From: PALSA-612 sp963846915
GTDB lineage: Bacteria; Actinomycetota; Thermoleophilia; Gaiellales; Gaiellaceae
Direction: 5' to 3'
NCBI GenBank assembly: GCA_963846915.1
Contig: CAWJXV010000004.1
Location: 496,001-560,000, forward strand
DNA length: 64,000 bases
Shown: positions 40,564-48,980 of the stretch, in pieces
How positions within the stretch are numbered: position 1 is the stretch's first letter
How the letters are laid out: each line of letters opens with the position of its first letter
Notes under the pieces: generated by a model
Database searches by the model: none
Seen by the model: the letters and a program-made list of their open reading frames with translations, nothing else
What the model was told of the DNA's origin: nothing
Translations under genes and position numbers: made by a program

Positions 40564-42855
40564 GTGAAGGTTCCCGTCTCCTGGCTGCGCGACTACGTCG
40601 CGTTCGACCTACCCGTCGAGGAGCTCGGCCGCCGGCTCGTGTTCACGAGCTGCGAGGTCGACCGCATCGTGCACCGCGGCGTGCCGGAGGAGGACGGCAA
40701 CCTCGGCCGTTTCCTCGTCGGCCGCGTGCTCGAGGCGGAGAAGCATCCGAACGCCGACAGGCTCCAGCTCTGCCGCGTCGACGTGGGGGAGGGAGAGCCC
40801 CGCCAGATCGTCTGCGGCGCGTGGAACTTCGGCGCCGGCGCGACCGTCGCGGTCGCGCTGCCGGGGGCGCGGCTCCCGAACGGGCTCGAGCTCGAGCAGC
40901 GCAAGGTGCGCGGCGAGCTGTCGGACGGGATGATCCTGGCCGAGGACGAGGTCGAGCTCGGCACCGACCACTCCGGGATCATGCTCCTCGACGCGGCGCT
41001 CGGGCCGGGCACGCCGCTCGTCGACGTGCTCCCGCTCGCCGACACGGTGCTCGAGATCGAGACGGGCTACAACCGGCCGGACCTGACCTCCGTGTACGGC
41101 ATCGCACGCGAGGTGTCCGCGCTGCTCGACGTCGAGCTGGCGCCGCCGCCCGGGCGCGATCCCGAGCGCGTCGGCGACGAGTCCGTCGACATCCGCATCG
41201 ACGACCTCCAGCGCTGCCCGCGCTACATCGGCCGGCTCTTCCGCGACGTGACGGTCGGCGAGTCGCCGCCCTGGCTCAAGGCGCGCCTCCTCGGCGCCGG
41301 CATGCGGCCGATCTCGAACGTCGTCGACGTGACCAACTACGTCATGCTCGCGTTCGGCAGCCCGCTGCACGCGTTCGACCACGCGACGCTCGCCGAAGGC
41401 CGCATCGTCGTCCGCCGCGCGGCGCCGGGCGAGCGCATCCGCACGCTCGACGGCACGGAGCGCGAGCTGACGACCGAGGAGCTCGTGATCGCCGACGCCG
41501 AGCGGCCGATCGCCGTCGCCGGGATCATGGGCGGCGAGGAGACCGAGGTCTCGGCCGCGACGACGAGCGTGCTCCTCGAGGCGGCGAACTTCGAGCAGCT
41601 CGGCGTGCTGCTCTCCGGCGAGCGACTCCGCGTGCGCTCGGAGGCGCAGACGCGCTGGGAGAAGGGTGTCGCGCCCGAGCTCGCGGAGCCGGCCGCCGTC
41701 TACGCGACGCAGCTCCTCGTCGAGCTCTGCGGCGCGCAGTGGGTCGGGGAGGCGGACGTGAAGGGGCCGTTCCCGGAGCGGCCCGTCGTTCGGCTCCGCC
41801 CCGAGCTGGCCGAGCAGGTGGTCGGGATCCCGATCGCGGCCGACGAGCAGCGCCGCCGCCTCGAACGCCTCGGCTTCGAGGTCGCGGACGACTGGACCGT
41901 CCGGGTGCCGGCGTGGCGCGCCCGCGACGTCCGGCGCGAGATCGACCTCGTCGAGGAGGTCGCGCGCTTCCGGCTCGAGGAGGTGCCGCCGACGATGCCG
42001 GAGCGGACGGAGATGTTCGGCCGGCTCTCGCACGAGCAGCGACTGCGTCGGGCGGTCTCCGACCTCCTCGTCGGCTGCGGCTTCGTCGAGGCGTACACGT
42101 ACTCGCTGCAGCCGTCCGACCCGGATCCGGGCGCCCTGACGCTGCCGGTGCCGCTGTCCGAGCAGCAGCGCGTGCTGCGGACGACGCTGCTCTACGGCCT
42201 CGTGCGCGCGGTACAGCACAACGTCAACGTCGGCAACTCCGACGTGGCGCTGTTCGAGGTCGCGCACGTCTACCTGCCGACCGACGGGCCGCTCGCGCGC
42301 GAACCGTGGCGGCTCGGCGGCATCGTGCGCGGCGGGTTCTTCCGCGCCAAAGGGGTCATCGAGGAGATCTTCGCGCTGCTCCAGGAGGAGCCGCGCTTCG
42401 AGGCGTCGACGCACCCGTTCATGGCCTCGCCCGCGTGCGCATCCGTGCAGGGAGGCTGGGTGGCGCAGCTCGACCCGCGCCTGCTCGAGGGCGAGTGGTC
42501 GGCGTTCGAGCTCGACCTGGCCGAGCTGTTCGCCCAGGTGCCGGAGCGGATCCTCTACGAGGACGTGATCACCTTCCCGGCAGTCAAGGAGGACCTCGCC
42601 TTCGTCGTCGACGAGGCCGTCCCGGCGGGTGTGCTGATCGCGTCCGCGCGGGAGGCCGCCGGGCCGGAGCTGCATGCGATGCGCGCCTTCGACGTCTACC
42701 GCGGCGAGCAGGTCGGACCGGGGAAGAAGTCGCTCGCCTTCTCGGTGGTCTTCCAGTCGCCCGAGCGGACGCTGTCGGACGAGGACGCCGCCGTGCTCCG
42801 CGGCCGCATCGTCGCCGTGCTCGGGGAGCGCTTCGGCGCCGAGCTGCGCAGCTAG
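40564..42855 (+). CDS. pheT: Phenylalanine-tRNA ligase beta subunit
   Basis: A 763-residue protein beginning VKVPVSWLRDYVAFDLPVEE. Domains in order: the tRNA-binding EMAP-like domain (VGRVLEAEKHPNADRLQLCR), the B3/B4 editing domain (FRDVTVGESPPWLKARLLGA, NVVDVTNYVMLAFGSPLHAF), the B5 domain, the catalytic-like core, and the C-terminal FDX-ACB anticodon domain (FPAVKEDLAFVVDEAVPAG to the end). It is the editing and tRNA-binding partner of PheS. The GTG start has AGGTGG 5 nt upstream. Confidence 0.96.
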   Translation: MKVPVSWLRDYVAFDLPVEELGRRLVFTSCEVDRIVHRGVPEEDGNLGRFLVGRVLEAEKHPNADRLQLCRVDVGEGEPRQIVCGAWNFGAGATVAVALPGARLPNGLELEQRKVRGELSDGMILAEDEVELGTDHSGIMLLDAALGPGTPLVDVLPLADTVLEIETGYNRPDLTSVYGIAREVSALLDVELAPPPGRDPERVGDESVDIRIDDLQRCPRYIGRLFRDVTVGESPPWLKARLLGAGMRPISNVVDVTNYVMLAFGSPLHAFDHATLAEGRIVVRRAAPGERIRTLDGTERELTTEELVIADAERPIAVAGIMGGEETEVSAATTSVLLEAANFEQLGVLLSGERLRVRSEAQTRWEKGVAPELAEPAAVYATQLLVELCGAQWVGEADVKGPFPERPVVRLRPELAEQVVGIPIAADEQRRRLERLGFEVADDWTVRVPAWRARDVRREIDLVEEVARFRLEEVPPTMPERTEMFGRLSHEQRLRRAVSDLLVGCGFVEAYTYSLQPSDPDPGALTLPVPLSEQQRVLRTTLLYGLVRAVQHNVNVGNSDVALFEVAHVYLPTDGPLAREPWRLGGIVRGGFFRAKGVIEEIFALLQEEPRFEASTHPFMASPACASVQGGWVAQLDPRLLEGEWSAFELDLAELFAQVPERILYEDVITFPAVKEDLAFVVDEAVPAGVLIASAREAAGPELHAMRAFDVYRGEQVGPGKKSLAFSVVFQSPERTLSDEDAAVLRGRIVAVLGERFGAELRS

Positions 42856-42865
42856 AGCGTCCCAC

Positions 42866-44236
42866 TCACCCCACGTCGTTCGGGCGGTTGAGGAGCATCA
42901 GCACGCCCGGCCCGATCGTCAGGCTCGCGCCGCTCCTCGTGAAGATCCCGCCGCCGTCGTAGGTGGCCACGTTGGCGACGAGGACCGCTCCGGGTTGGAG
43001 GACGATCGAGGCAGGCCCGTTCTCGCCGTTCGCGGCGATGCCTCCTCCGAAGCCCGCCCGGTTGCCGTCGTTCGCGTGCAGGGGCCGGGAGCCGATCCTG
43101 CTCGACGCGACCGTGATCGTCACCGCACCCCCGCTCGGGTCGACGTAGCCGTCGAGCCCACCGCCGACGCCCCTCGCCGCCGTGACGTTCGCCGCGACCG
43201 TCGAGCCGGTGACGGAGACGCTCGACGTGAAGCCGTGCATGCCGACCGCGTCGACGCCACCGCCGCTCTGGCCGGTCGTGTTGCCCGCGATCGTCGAGCC
43301 GTCGACGACGAGCACGGCGTCGCCGTAGTAGGCGTCGCTCCTGATCCCGCCCCCGCTGACGGTGGCCCGGTTGCCCGAGACTGTCGAGTCGCGCAGCGTC
43401 ATGCTCGAGCCCGGCCCGCCGCTGAAGCCGATCCCACCCCCGACCTCCGGCGAGCTGTTGCCGCTCACCGTCGAGCGCGTCAGGTCGACGACGGAGAGCC
43501 CGGTCCAGATGCCTCCGCCCGAGCGGAAGTCCGAGATGTCCGTCAGCCTGTTGCCGCTGATCGTGGAGTCGGTCACCGTGAGCGTGCCGTCAAAGAGCTC
43601 GATGCCACCTCCATGCGGGCCGCTGGAGTTGCCGTTGAAGGTCGAGCGGGTGACGGAGAGGTCGACGTCGTCGTCGGCGTCGATCCCGCCCCCGCCCTCG
43701 CGGGAGGTGTTGTTCGAGACGGTCGAGTCGACCACTGTGACCGTGCTCTCGGCCGCGTGGATGCCGCCTCCCTGGTCGTCGGCGCGGTTGCCCACGATCC
43801 GGCAATGGTCGACGGTCAGCGTAGAGTCGCCCATCGAGACGGCGCCGCCGTTGGCCCCGGCCGGGTCGTCCGGCTCGTCCGGGCCGCTCCCGTTCCCGTG
43901 CGTCAGCGTCAGGTTCGAGAGCGTGACGGTCGCGTCGTCCAGCAGGAGGATCGAGCCGGTGCCGCGCCCGTCCATCGTCACGCCCGGCCCGGTGCCCGCG
44001 ATCGCCACGGTGACGCCCTCGGCGGTGTAGTTCCCGGCGCAGGCGAGCGGGCCCTGGAGGACGATCGTCCCGCCGGCGTCGATCAGCGGCTGGAGGTGGG
44101 CCTCGTCGTTGGGCGCGCTACCCGAGCACGAATACGTCACCGCCGCGCCTGCAGGCCCTGCGGAGCCCACGAGCGCGGCGGCGACGAACGCTGCGATCAG
44201 GCAGCCGACGGCGAGGAGAGATCGGTCCCGCCTCAA
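42866..44236 (-). CDS. Secreted right-handed beta-helix protein
   Basis: A 456-residue protein with a signal peptide (LLAVGCLIAAFVAAALVGSA, ending AGA near residue 32). The rest is a series of about ten beta-helix coils with the recurring pattern S-x-V-S-G-N followed by GGGI, for example STISGNRLTDISDFRSGGGI and DSTVSGNRATVSGGGI. Such Pmp/pectate-lyase-like folds occur in surface or secreted polysaccharide-binding proteins. No catalytic Asp cluster was identified. The ATG overlaps the TGA of the upstream gene by 4 nt, so the two are made together. Confidence 0.82.
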   Translation of the reverse strand: MRRDRSLLAVGCLIAAFVAAALVGSAGPAGAAVTYSCSGSAPNDEAHLQPLIDAGGTIVLQGPLACAGNYTAEGVTVAIAGTGPGVTMDGRGTGSILLLDDATVTLSNLTLTHGNGSGPDEPDDPAGANGGAVSMGDSTLTVDHCRIVGNRADDQGGGIHAAESTVTVVDSTVSNNTSREGGGGIDADDDVDLSVTRSTFNGNSSGPHGGGIELFDGTLTVTDSTISGNRLTDISDFRSGGGIWTGLSVVDLTRSTVSGNSSPEVGGGIGFSGGPGSSMTLRDSTVSGNRATVSGGGIRSDAYYGDAVLVVDGSTIAGNTTGQSGGGVDAVGMHGFTSSVSVTGSTVAANVTAARGVGGGLDGYVDPSGGAVTITVASSRIGSRPLHANDGNRAGFGGGIAANGENGPASIVLQPGAVLVANVATYDGGGIFTRSGASLTIGPGVLMLLNRPNDVG

Positions 44237-44976
44237 CCCACGCTTGCCCGCTTGACGAGCTTGCCCGACGGCGCGACGGCGAACCAGCTCTTCTCGAAGC
44301 CCTCACCGAGCACGTCGCCCTTTTTCTTGTCGCTCGCGAACACGTACAGCGGGAAGCCCGCGTAGGTGACCTGGTAGCGCCCGTTGGGGCGCTTGATCGT
44401 CCCGAGCTTCTTCGGGACGAGCCCGGCTGCGCCGGTCGGCTTGGCGCCCTTCTTGATCAGGAGCGGCGGCCAGAACTGCGCGCACTGCCCCGTACAGGCG
44501 ATCCTCTTCCCCTTGTCCGCGAGGAAGTGGTACAGCGTCCTTCCACTCGGGCTGATCAGGATCATCGCGTTCAGCGTGGCGTTGTGCGCCGCGCGGAGCT
44601 TGACCTGCTTGAACACGGGCGGAGGCGGCGCTGCGGGCGGAGACGCAGGCGGTGGAGCGGGCGGCGGCGCCGGCGGAGGCGCCGGAGCGGGCGGAGGCGG
44701 AGGCGCCGGCGGGGGCGGCGGGCCGGGTGGCGGCGGCGGCCCCGGCGGAGGCGGCGGGGGTGGTGGCGGTGGCGGGGGTGGTGGAGGCGGCGGGGGTGGT
44801 GGTGGCGGAGGCGGAGGCGGCGGTGGGTTCGTCGGATAGGTGTACTGCGGGCTGGCGTGGCCGCCTCCGGAGCTCGCGAGGCCGAACGAGGCGCTCAGGC
44901 CGAGCCCGAGCAGGACAATCGCTCCCCCGATCACGAACAGGACGCGGGACGAGAACCGCGGAACACGCTTTTTCAT
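44233..44976 (-). CDS. COG4315-type secreted repeat protein with polyproline linker
   Basis: A 247-residue protein: an N-terminal signal or anchor helix (VLFVIGGAIVLLGLGLSASF), a long Pro-rich linker (about residues 50-120, with an uninterrupted run of more than 20 Pro), and a C-terminal domain with SPSGRTLYHFLADKGKRIAC, CTGQCAQFWPPLLIKKGAKP and YQVTYAGFPLYVFASDKKKG. The C-terminus matches the two-repeat COG4315 (Lipoprotein_15) family, in which G-x-TLY-F and P-LY-F are hallmarks. The ATG has GGAGGGAG upstream. Translation of the linker should require EF-P. Confidence 0.85.
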   Translation of the reverse strand: MKKRVPRFSSRVLFVIGGAIVLLGLGLSASFGLASSGGGHASPQYTYPTNPPPPPPPPPPPPPPPPPPPPPPPPPPPPGPPPPPGPPPPPAPPPPPAPAPPPAPPPAPPPASPPAAPPPPVFKQVKLRAAHNATLNAMILISPSGRTLYHFLADKGKRIACTGQCAQFWPPLLIKKGAKPTGAAGLVPKKLGTIKRPNGRYQVTYAGFPLYVFASDKKKGDVLGEGFEKSWFAVAPSGKLVKRASVG

Positions 44977-45077
44977 GCTTCATCTCCCTCCTGGGCGCGC
45001 CGTCCGACAGTTCCTACGGGCGTCACCCGGGACCGGATTGCAGGCCGCCGCCGTGAGCGGAATACCATTCACCGGAT

Positions 45078-45551
45078 ATGCAGCTCGACGGACACCTGGG
45101 CAAGCGCGAGCGGCTGCGCCTGATCGGCAGCCTGGTCACACGCAAGCGCATCGGAACGCAACTCGAGCTCCGGGACGCGCTCGGCGCCGCCGGCTGCCAG
45201 GTGACGCAGGCGACGATCTCACGCGACATCCGCGAGCTGGGCCTGGAGAAGGCGAAGGACAACCTCGGCCGGCCGCGCTACGTCGCGCCGCACCGGCAGC
45301 GCCGCCTCGACCCGCGCGAGGGTCTCGCGGGCGTTCTTGCCCAGTTCGCCCGGAGCGCGACGGCGGCGCAGAACCTCGTCGTCGTCTTCTCCGAGCTCGG
45401 CACCGCGCCCGCGATCGCGCGCGCGATCGACCGGATCGAGCACGATCTCGTCGTCGGTACCGTCGCCGGCGACGACACCGTGCTGGTGATCACGAAGACG
45501 GCCGCGGACGCGCGCGCGCTGGCGCGCGAGCTCGCCCGGATGATCGACTAG
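45078..45551 (+). CDS. argR: Arginine repressor
   Basis: A 157-residue protein with the ArgR winged-helix domain (GKRERLRLIGSLVTRKRIGT, VTQATISRDIRELGLEKAKD) and the C-terminal hexamerisation and arginine-binding domain (GTAPAIARAIDRIEHDLVVG, TVAGDDTVLVITKT). With arginine it binds ARG boxes and represses arg operons, but no arginine biosynthesis gene is present in this window. TACCAT precedes the ATG by 9 nt. Its TAG stop shares CTAG (45548-45551) with the stop of the convergent gene. Confidence 0.93.
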   Translation: MQLDGHLGKRERLRLIGSLVTRKRIGTQLELRDALGAAGCQVTQATISRDIRELGLEKAKDNLGRPRYVAPHRQRRLDPREGLAGVLAQFARSATAAQNLVVVFSELGTAPAIARAIDRIEHDLVVGTVAGDDTVLVITKTAADARALARELARMID

Positions 45552-45811
45552 GAGGGTTTGGCCCGCTGCGCCGAGAGTTCGTGGGCGAGGGCAGTTGCCC
45601 AGTCGCCGTCGCGCAGCGGATGCACTTTCACCCAGACTCGGTTCTGCCATTCGTTCAACTCGAGCGTGCCCGGTCGGCCCGGGATCCGAAGATGCCAGTG
45701 ATGGCTGCCGCTGCGCCCGGCCAGTTCACGCTCGCTCCGCACCACGAGTCCGCGACGGCGGCATTCGTCCAGGACCTGCCTGGCCGTGAGTCTGAGATCA
45801 AGTTCGAGCAC
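45548..45811 (-). CDS. Small hypothetical protein
   Basis: About 87 residues starting VLELDLRLTARQVLDECRRR. The rest has an aromatic and basic beta pattern: GSHHWHLRIPGRPGTLELNE, RVWVKVHPLRDGDWATALAH. No family was recognised. The GTG at 45811 is used because the frame further upstream overlaps only the end of the PRC-barrel gene and is Arg-rich. It is preceded on the same strand by that gene and converges on argR with overlapping stops. Confidence 0.55.
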   Translation of the reverse strand: MLELDLRLTARQVLDECRRRGLVVRSERELAGRSGSHHWHLRIPGRPGTLELNEWQNRVWVKVHPLRDGDWATALAHELSAQRAKPS

Positions 45812-45849
45812 AGCCGCGTCGCATGGTCTGCGGGATCGGGCGTCCTTTC

Positions 45850-46200
45850 CTAGCCATGCCGGCCGAAGAGGTCGTGCCAGGCGCGGCGCATGCGGGCGCC
45901 GAAGCCGCCGCCCTCGTCGGCGTGCCACTCGGTCGTCGGCGTCGCCTTGTACGGCGGCAGGCTCCCCGCCTCGGCCGCCGTCAGGTCGGTCTCGACGCGA
46001 CGGGGCCAGATGCCCTTCACGCGCTCGGCGGCGATGTAGTGGTCGCCGTCGAGGACGAGCCCGTCGAAGATGTCGTGCTCCTCGTCACCCGCGATCTCCT
46101 TGATCGTGCCCAGCTTGCTGCCGTCCGCCGCGACGACGACTGCCCCCAGCTCGATCGCGATCCAGGCGACCTGCGGCTCGCCGGGGTCGGGCGTGCTCAT
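45850..46200 (-). CDS. PRC-barrel domain protein
   Basis: A 116-residue protein with the PRC-barrel core VAWIAIELGAVVVAADGSKL and GTIKEIAGDEEHDIFDGLVL, followed by DHYIAAERVKGIWPRRVETD and a C-terminal basic helix (FGARMRRAWHDLFGRHG). PRC-barrel proteins bind other proteins or RNA at membranes or ribosomes (RimM, photosynthetic reaction centre H subunit). The start is the ATG at 46200. The 139-nt gap upstream contains the inverted repeats described separately. Confidence 0.78.
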   Translation of the reverse strand: MSTPDPGEPQVAWIAIELGAVVVAADGSKLGTIKEIAGDEEHDIFDGLVLDGDHYIAAERVKGIWPRRVETDLTAAEAGSLPPYKATPTTEWHADEGGGFGARMRRAWHDLFGRHG

Positions 46201-46237
46201 GCGTGCGCCTCTTGCCCATGAGCGGGGTGGGGTCCCA

Positions 46238-46309
46238 GGGGAACCGGGAGGTTCCCCGGCGAAAGCGGCTTCTGAAAGAAGGGGGCGCTCGGGGGAAACA
46301 TGGTTTCCC
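46238..46309. repeat. Pair of similar inverted repeats upstream of the PRC-barrel gene
   Basis: Two hairpins follow each other: GGGGAACC/GGTTCCCC with loop GGGA (46238-46257, 8 bp) and GGGAAAC/GTTTCCC with loop ATG (46293-46309, 7 bp). Both stems begin G-rich and end with AAC/GTT, so they look like diverged copies. They are followed by GAGCGAGCCTTAGGCGAGCG. The arrangement resembles an intergenic repeat element or an RNA structure in the 5' region of the PRC-barrel transcript. Confidence 0.55.
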
Positions 46310-46339
46310 TCGAGGGAGCGAGCCTTAGGCGAGCGACGC

Positions 46340-46987
46340 TCAAAGCACCTTGCCGCCGACGTACCAGACCGGCCCCTGGGTCGACACGTGGTGCGTGTCG
46401 GAGAGCGCCCGCAGCACCTCGACCTTGCCGGGGATGCCGGACTCGTCCAGGCGTCCGAGGCAGCGGCGCACCATCTGCGCGGAGGCGCCGTAGCCGCTCG
46501 TGCGGGCGGCCCGGAACTCGAAGCCGACGTCCCGCTCCGGGCGGGAGGGATTGAGCGGCGCCGCCAGCAGCGCCGCGCCAGGCAGGTCGTCGCTCGAAGC
46601 GAGCTCGAGCCGGCAGAGGAGGTCGCTCCAGTCGGCCGGCAGCGCGCTCGCGAGCGCGTCCCACTGGGCAACGAGCGGCGGGCGCTCGCGCTCGATCCCG
46701 ACCAGGGCGCGCGGATGCGCGGGGCTCGCTGCGAGGACGAGAGTGCCGCGGATCCGCTCGTCGTCGAGCTTCGCGAACAACCTGCGTGCCGCCTCCGGGC
46801 CGACGCCGCTGCGGCGCGAGACGTGGAAGTGGATCTCCTGGCCGACCCGTCCCGGAGTCAGCGGCCCGAGAAGCGTCGTCGCGCGCGCACGCTCCGCGGC
46901 AGCCGGGACGCGCAGACGAAGCTCGGCCTGCACCCAGCCCTCCGGAAGCAAGGCCATGATCCGTTCCCACTGCTCCGCCAGACCCAC
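46340..46987 (-). CDS. Hypothetical protein with internally duplicated domain
   Basis: A 215-residue protein made of two related halves: WERIMALLPEGWVQAELRLR ... SGVGPEAARRLFAKLDDERI ... GTLVL (residues 6-90) and WDALASALPADWSDLLCRLE ... SGYGASAQMVRRCLGRLDES ... GKVEVL (about 108-192). No family was recognised. The GTG lies 6 nt after TATGCT (complement of 46994-46999) and is leaderless by that criterion. It is divergent from the dehydrogenase operon and shares its promoter region. Confidence 0.65.
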   Translation of the reverse strand: MGLAEQWERIMALLPEGWVQAELRLRVPAAAERARATTLLGPLTPGRVGQEIHFHVSRRSGVGPEAARRLFAKLDDERIRGTLVLAASPAHPRALVGIERERPPLVAQWDALASALPADWSDLLCRLELASSDDLPGAALLAAPLNPSRPERDVGFEFRAARTSGYGASAQMVRRCLGRLDESGIPGKVEVLRALSDTHHVSTQGPVWYVGGKVL

Positions 46988-46993
46988 ATTCGG

Positions 46994-47003
46994 AGCATAG
47001 ACT
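46994..47003. promoter_or_regulatory. Overlapping divergent -10 elements
   Basis: The 10 bp AGCATAGACT read TATGCT on the minus strand (46999-46994, 6 nt before the GTG at 46987) and TAGACT on the plus strand (46998-47003, 8 nt before the GTG at 47012). Both genes are thus predicted to be leaderless, and the start codons lie only 24 bp apart. Simultaneous occupancy by RNA polymerase is impossible. Confidence 0.55.
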
Positions 47004-47011
47004 GAACCCCC

Positions 47012-47990
47012 GTGGCGAAGGTCGAGTCGAAGAAACGGGGCGGAGCCTCGCAGGAGCGTGTGCGCGGTTTCTACCGCGAGATGCTGCTCATCCGCCGCTT
47101 CGAGGAGAAGGTCGAGGAGCGCTTCCGCGCCGGCGAGCTCTCGGGCTTCCTGCATGTCGCGATCGGCCAGGAGGCGGTGGCGGTGGGCGTCTGCCAGGCC
47201 ATGGCGGACGGAGACGTGTTCGCCTCGACGCACCGCGCGCACGCGCACGCCCTCGCACGGGGCATGCACCCGAACGCGCTCATGGCGGAGCTGTACGGGA
47301 AGCTCGAAGGCTGCTCGCGCGGCTACGGCGGCTCGATGCACCTGTACGACGTGGACATCGGGTTCCTCGGCGCCAACGCGGTCGTCGGCGGAGGCCTGCC
47401 GGCGATCACCGGCGCCGCGCTCGCGTTCAAGCTCCGCGGCGAGCCTCGCGTCGCCGTCGCGTTCTTCGGTGACGGGGCGACGAACATCGGCACCTTCCAC
47501 GAGTCGCTGAACCTCGCGCAGCTGTGGCAGGTTCCGGCGGTCTACGTCTGCGAGAACAACCACTACGCCGAGTCGACCCCGGCGTCGCAGCAGCTTCCGA
47601 TCGCCGATCTCGCCAAGCGCGCCGTCGCGTACGGCATGCACTCGATCACGGTCGACGGGCAGGACGTCGAGGAGGTGCTCCGCGCCGCGGGGCGGGCGCT
47701 CGAGCACGCGCGCTCCGGCAAGGGGCCGGTGTTCCTCCTCTGCGAGACCTATCGCCTCGTCGGCCACTACGTCGGCGACCCGCAGGTGTACCGGCCGAAG
47801 GACGAGCTGAAGGAGCTGCGCGAGACGCAGGACCCGCTCGACCGGGTGCTCGCGAAGCTCGACCTCTCCGACGAGGACCGCGAGGGCGTCGAGCGCGAGG
47901 TCGAGGAGCTCGTCGAGGCCTCCGTCGAGTTCGCGAAGGCCGGAACGGATCCGAAGCCCGAAGACGCGCTTGCTGAACATCTACGCGTAA
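47012..47990 (+). CDS. 2-oxoacid dehydrogenase E1 alpha subunit, frameshifted at its end
   Basis: About 325 residues. It has the E1-alpha features: YREMLLIRRFEEKVEERFRA, GYGGSMHLYDVDIGFLGANA, the thiamine diphosphate motif GDGATNIGTFHESLNLAQLW ... CENN and the phosphorylation-loop-like GHYVGDPQVYRPKDELKE. As written it runs on into E1-beta, but skipping one T at 47970-47971 gives the ending EDALLNIYA with TAA at 47988-47990 overlapping the E1-beta ATG. It decarboxylates pyruvate or a branched 2-oxoacid. TAGACT precedes the GTG by 8 nt. Confidence 0.88.
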
Positions 47991-48980
47991 TGCCCGAATT
48001 GACCTACAGAGAGGCAGTTCGCGACGCCCTGTCGCAGGCGATGCGCTCCGACGACGACGTCTTCATCATGGGCGAGGACATCGCCGAGATGGGCGGCTCG
48101 ATGGCGGTGACCCAGGGGATGCTGGCCGAGTTCGGGCCCGAGCGGGTGCGCAACACGCCGATCTCGGAGATGGCGATCGTCGGCGCGGGCATCGGCGCCG
48201 CCATGCAGGGCATGCGCCCGGTCGTCGAGATCATGTACGAGGACTTCACGACGCTCGCCATGGAGCAGATCGTCAACCAGGCCGCGAAGCACCGGTACAT
48301 GTCGGGCGGCCAGCTCAAGGTGCCGCTGACGATCCGCACGCAGGGCGGCGCCGGGTGGTCGCCGGGCGCACAGCACGCACAGCAGGTCGAGGCGTGGTTC
48401 GTCCACGTGCCCGGCCTCAAGGTCGTGTTCCCGTCGACGGCCGAGCGACGCGCGCGGCCTGCTCTGGTCGTCGATCTACGACGACAACACCGTCCTCTTC
48501 TTCGAGCACCGGATCCTCTACGGCCTCAAGGAGGAGGTGCCGGACGAGATCGAGCCGATCCCGCTCGGCAAGGCGCGCGTGCACCGCCCGGGCGAGGACG
48601 TGACCGTCGTCGCCACCGGACGGCTCGTCCACGAGGCGCTGAAGGCAGCCGAGGAGGCCGAGGGCGAAGGCGTCTCGGTCGAGGTCGTCGATCCGCGCAC
48701 GCTGCAACCGCTCGACGAGGAGACGATCGTCGAGTCGGTGAAGAAGACGAACCGCTGCGTCGTCGCGCACGAGGCCGTCACACGCGCGGGCTTCGGCGCC
48801 GAGGTCGCGGCCGTCGTCCAGCACCAGGCGTTCGACTGGCTCGACGCGCCGATCGAGCGCGTCGGCTCGAAGTTCACGCCGATCCCGTTCGCGCCCGTGA
48901 TGGAGGAGTTCGTCGTGCCGCACGCGTCCGACGTGCTCGACGCGATCCGCGCCACCGTCGGTCGGAGCAATGGCCGCTGA
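47990..48980 (+). CDS. 2-oxoacid dehydrogenase E1 beta subunit, frameshifted
   Basis: About 330 residues starting MPELTYREAVRDALSQAMRS. Motifs: DDDVFIMGEDIAEMGGSMAV, RVRNTPISEMAIVGAGIGAA and, in the second frame, LLWSSIYDDNTVLFFEHRIL and EGVSVEVVDPRTLQPLDEET. The break is at 48446: removing one C from GCCGAGCGACGCG gives PSTAEDARGLLWSSIYDDN. With E1-alpha it forms the thiamine-dependent decarboxylase. The ATG overlaps the reconstructed E1-alpha stop by one base, and the E2 gene starts 11 nt before its own stop. Confidence 0.87.

Noticed and set aside
48440..48452. Programmed frameshift like that of prfB
   Set aside because: No CTT-TGA-type slippery site, internal Shine-Dalgarno or shared heptamer occurs here or at the other shift sites.
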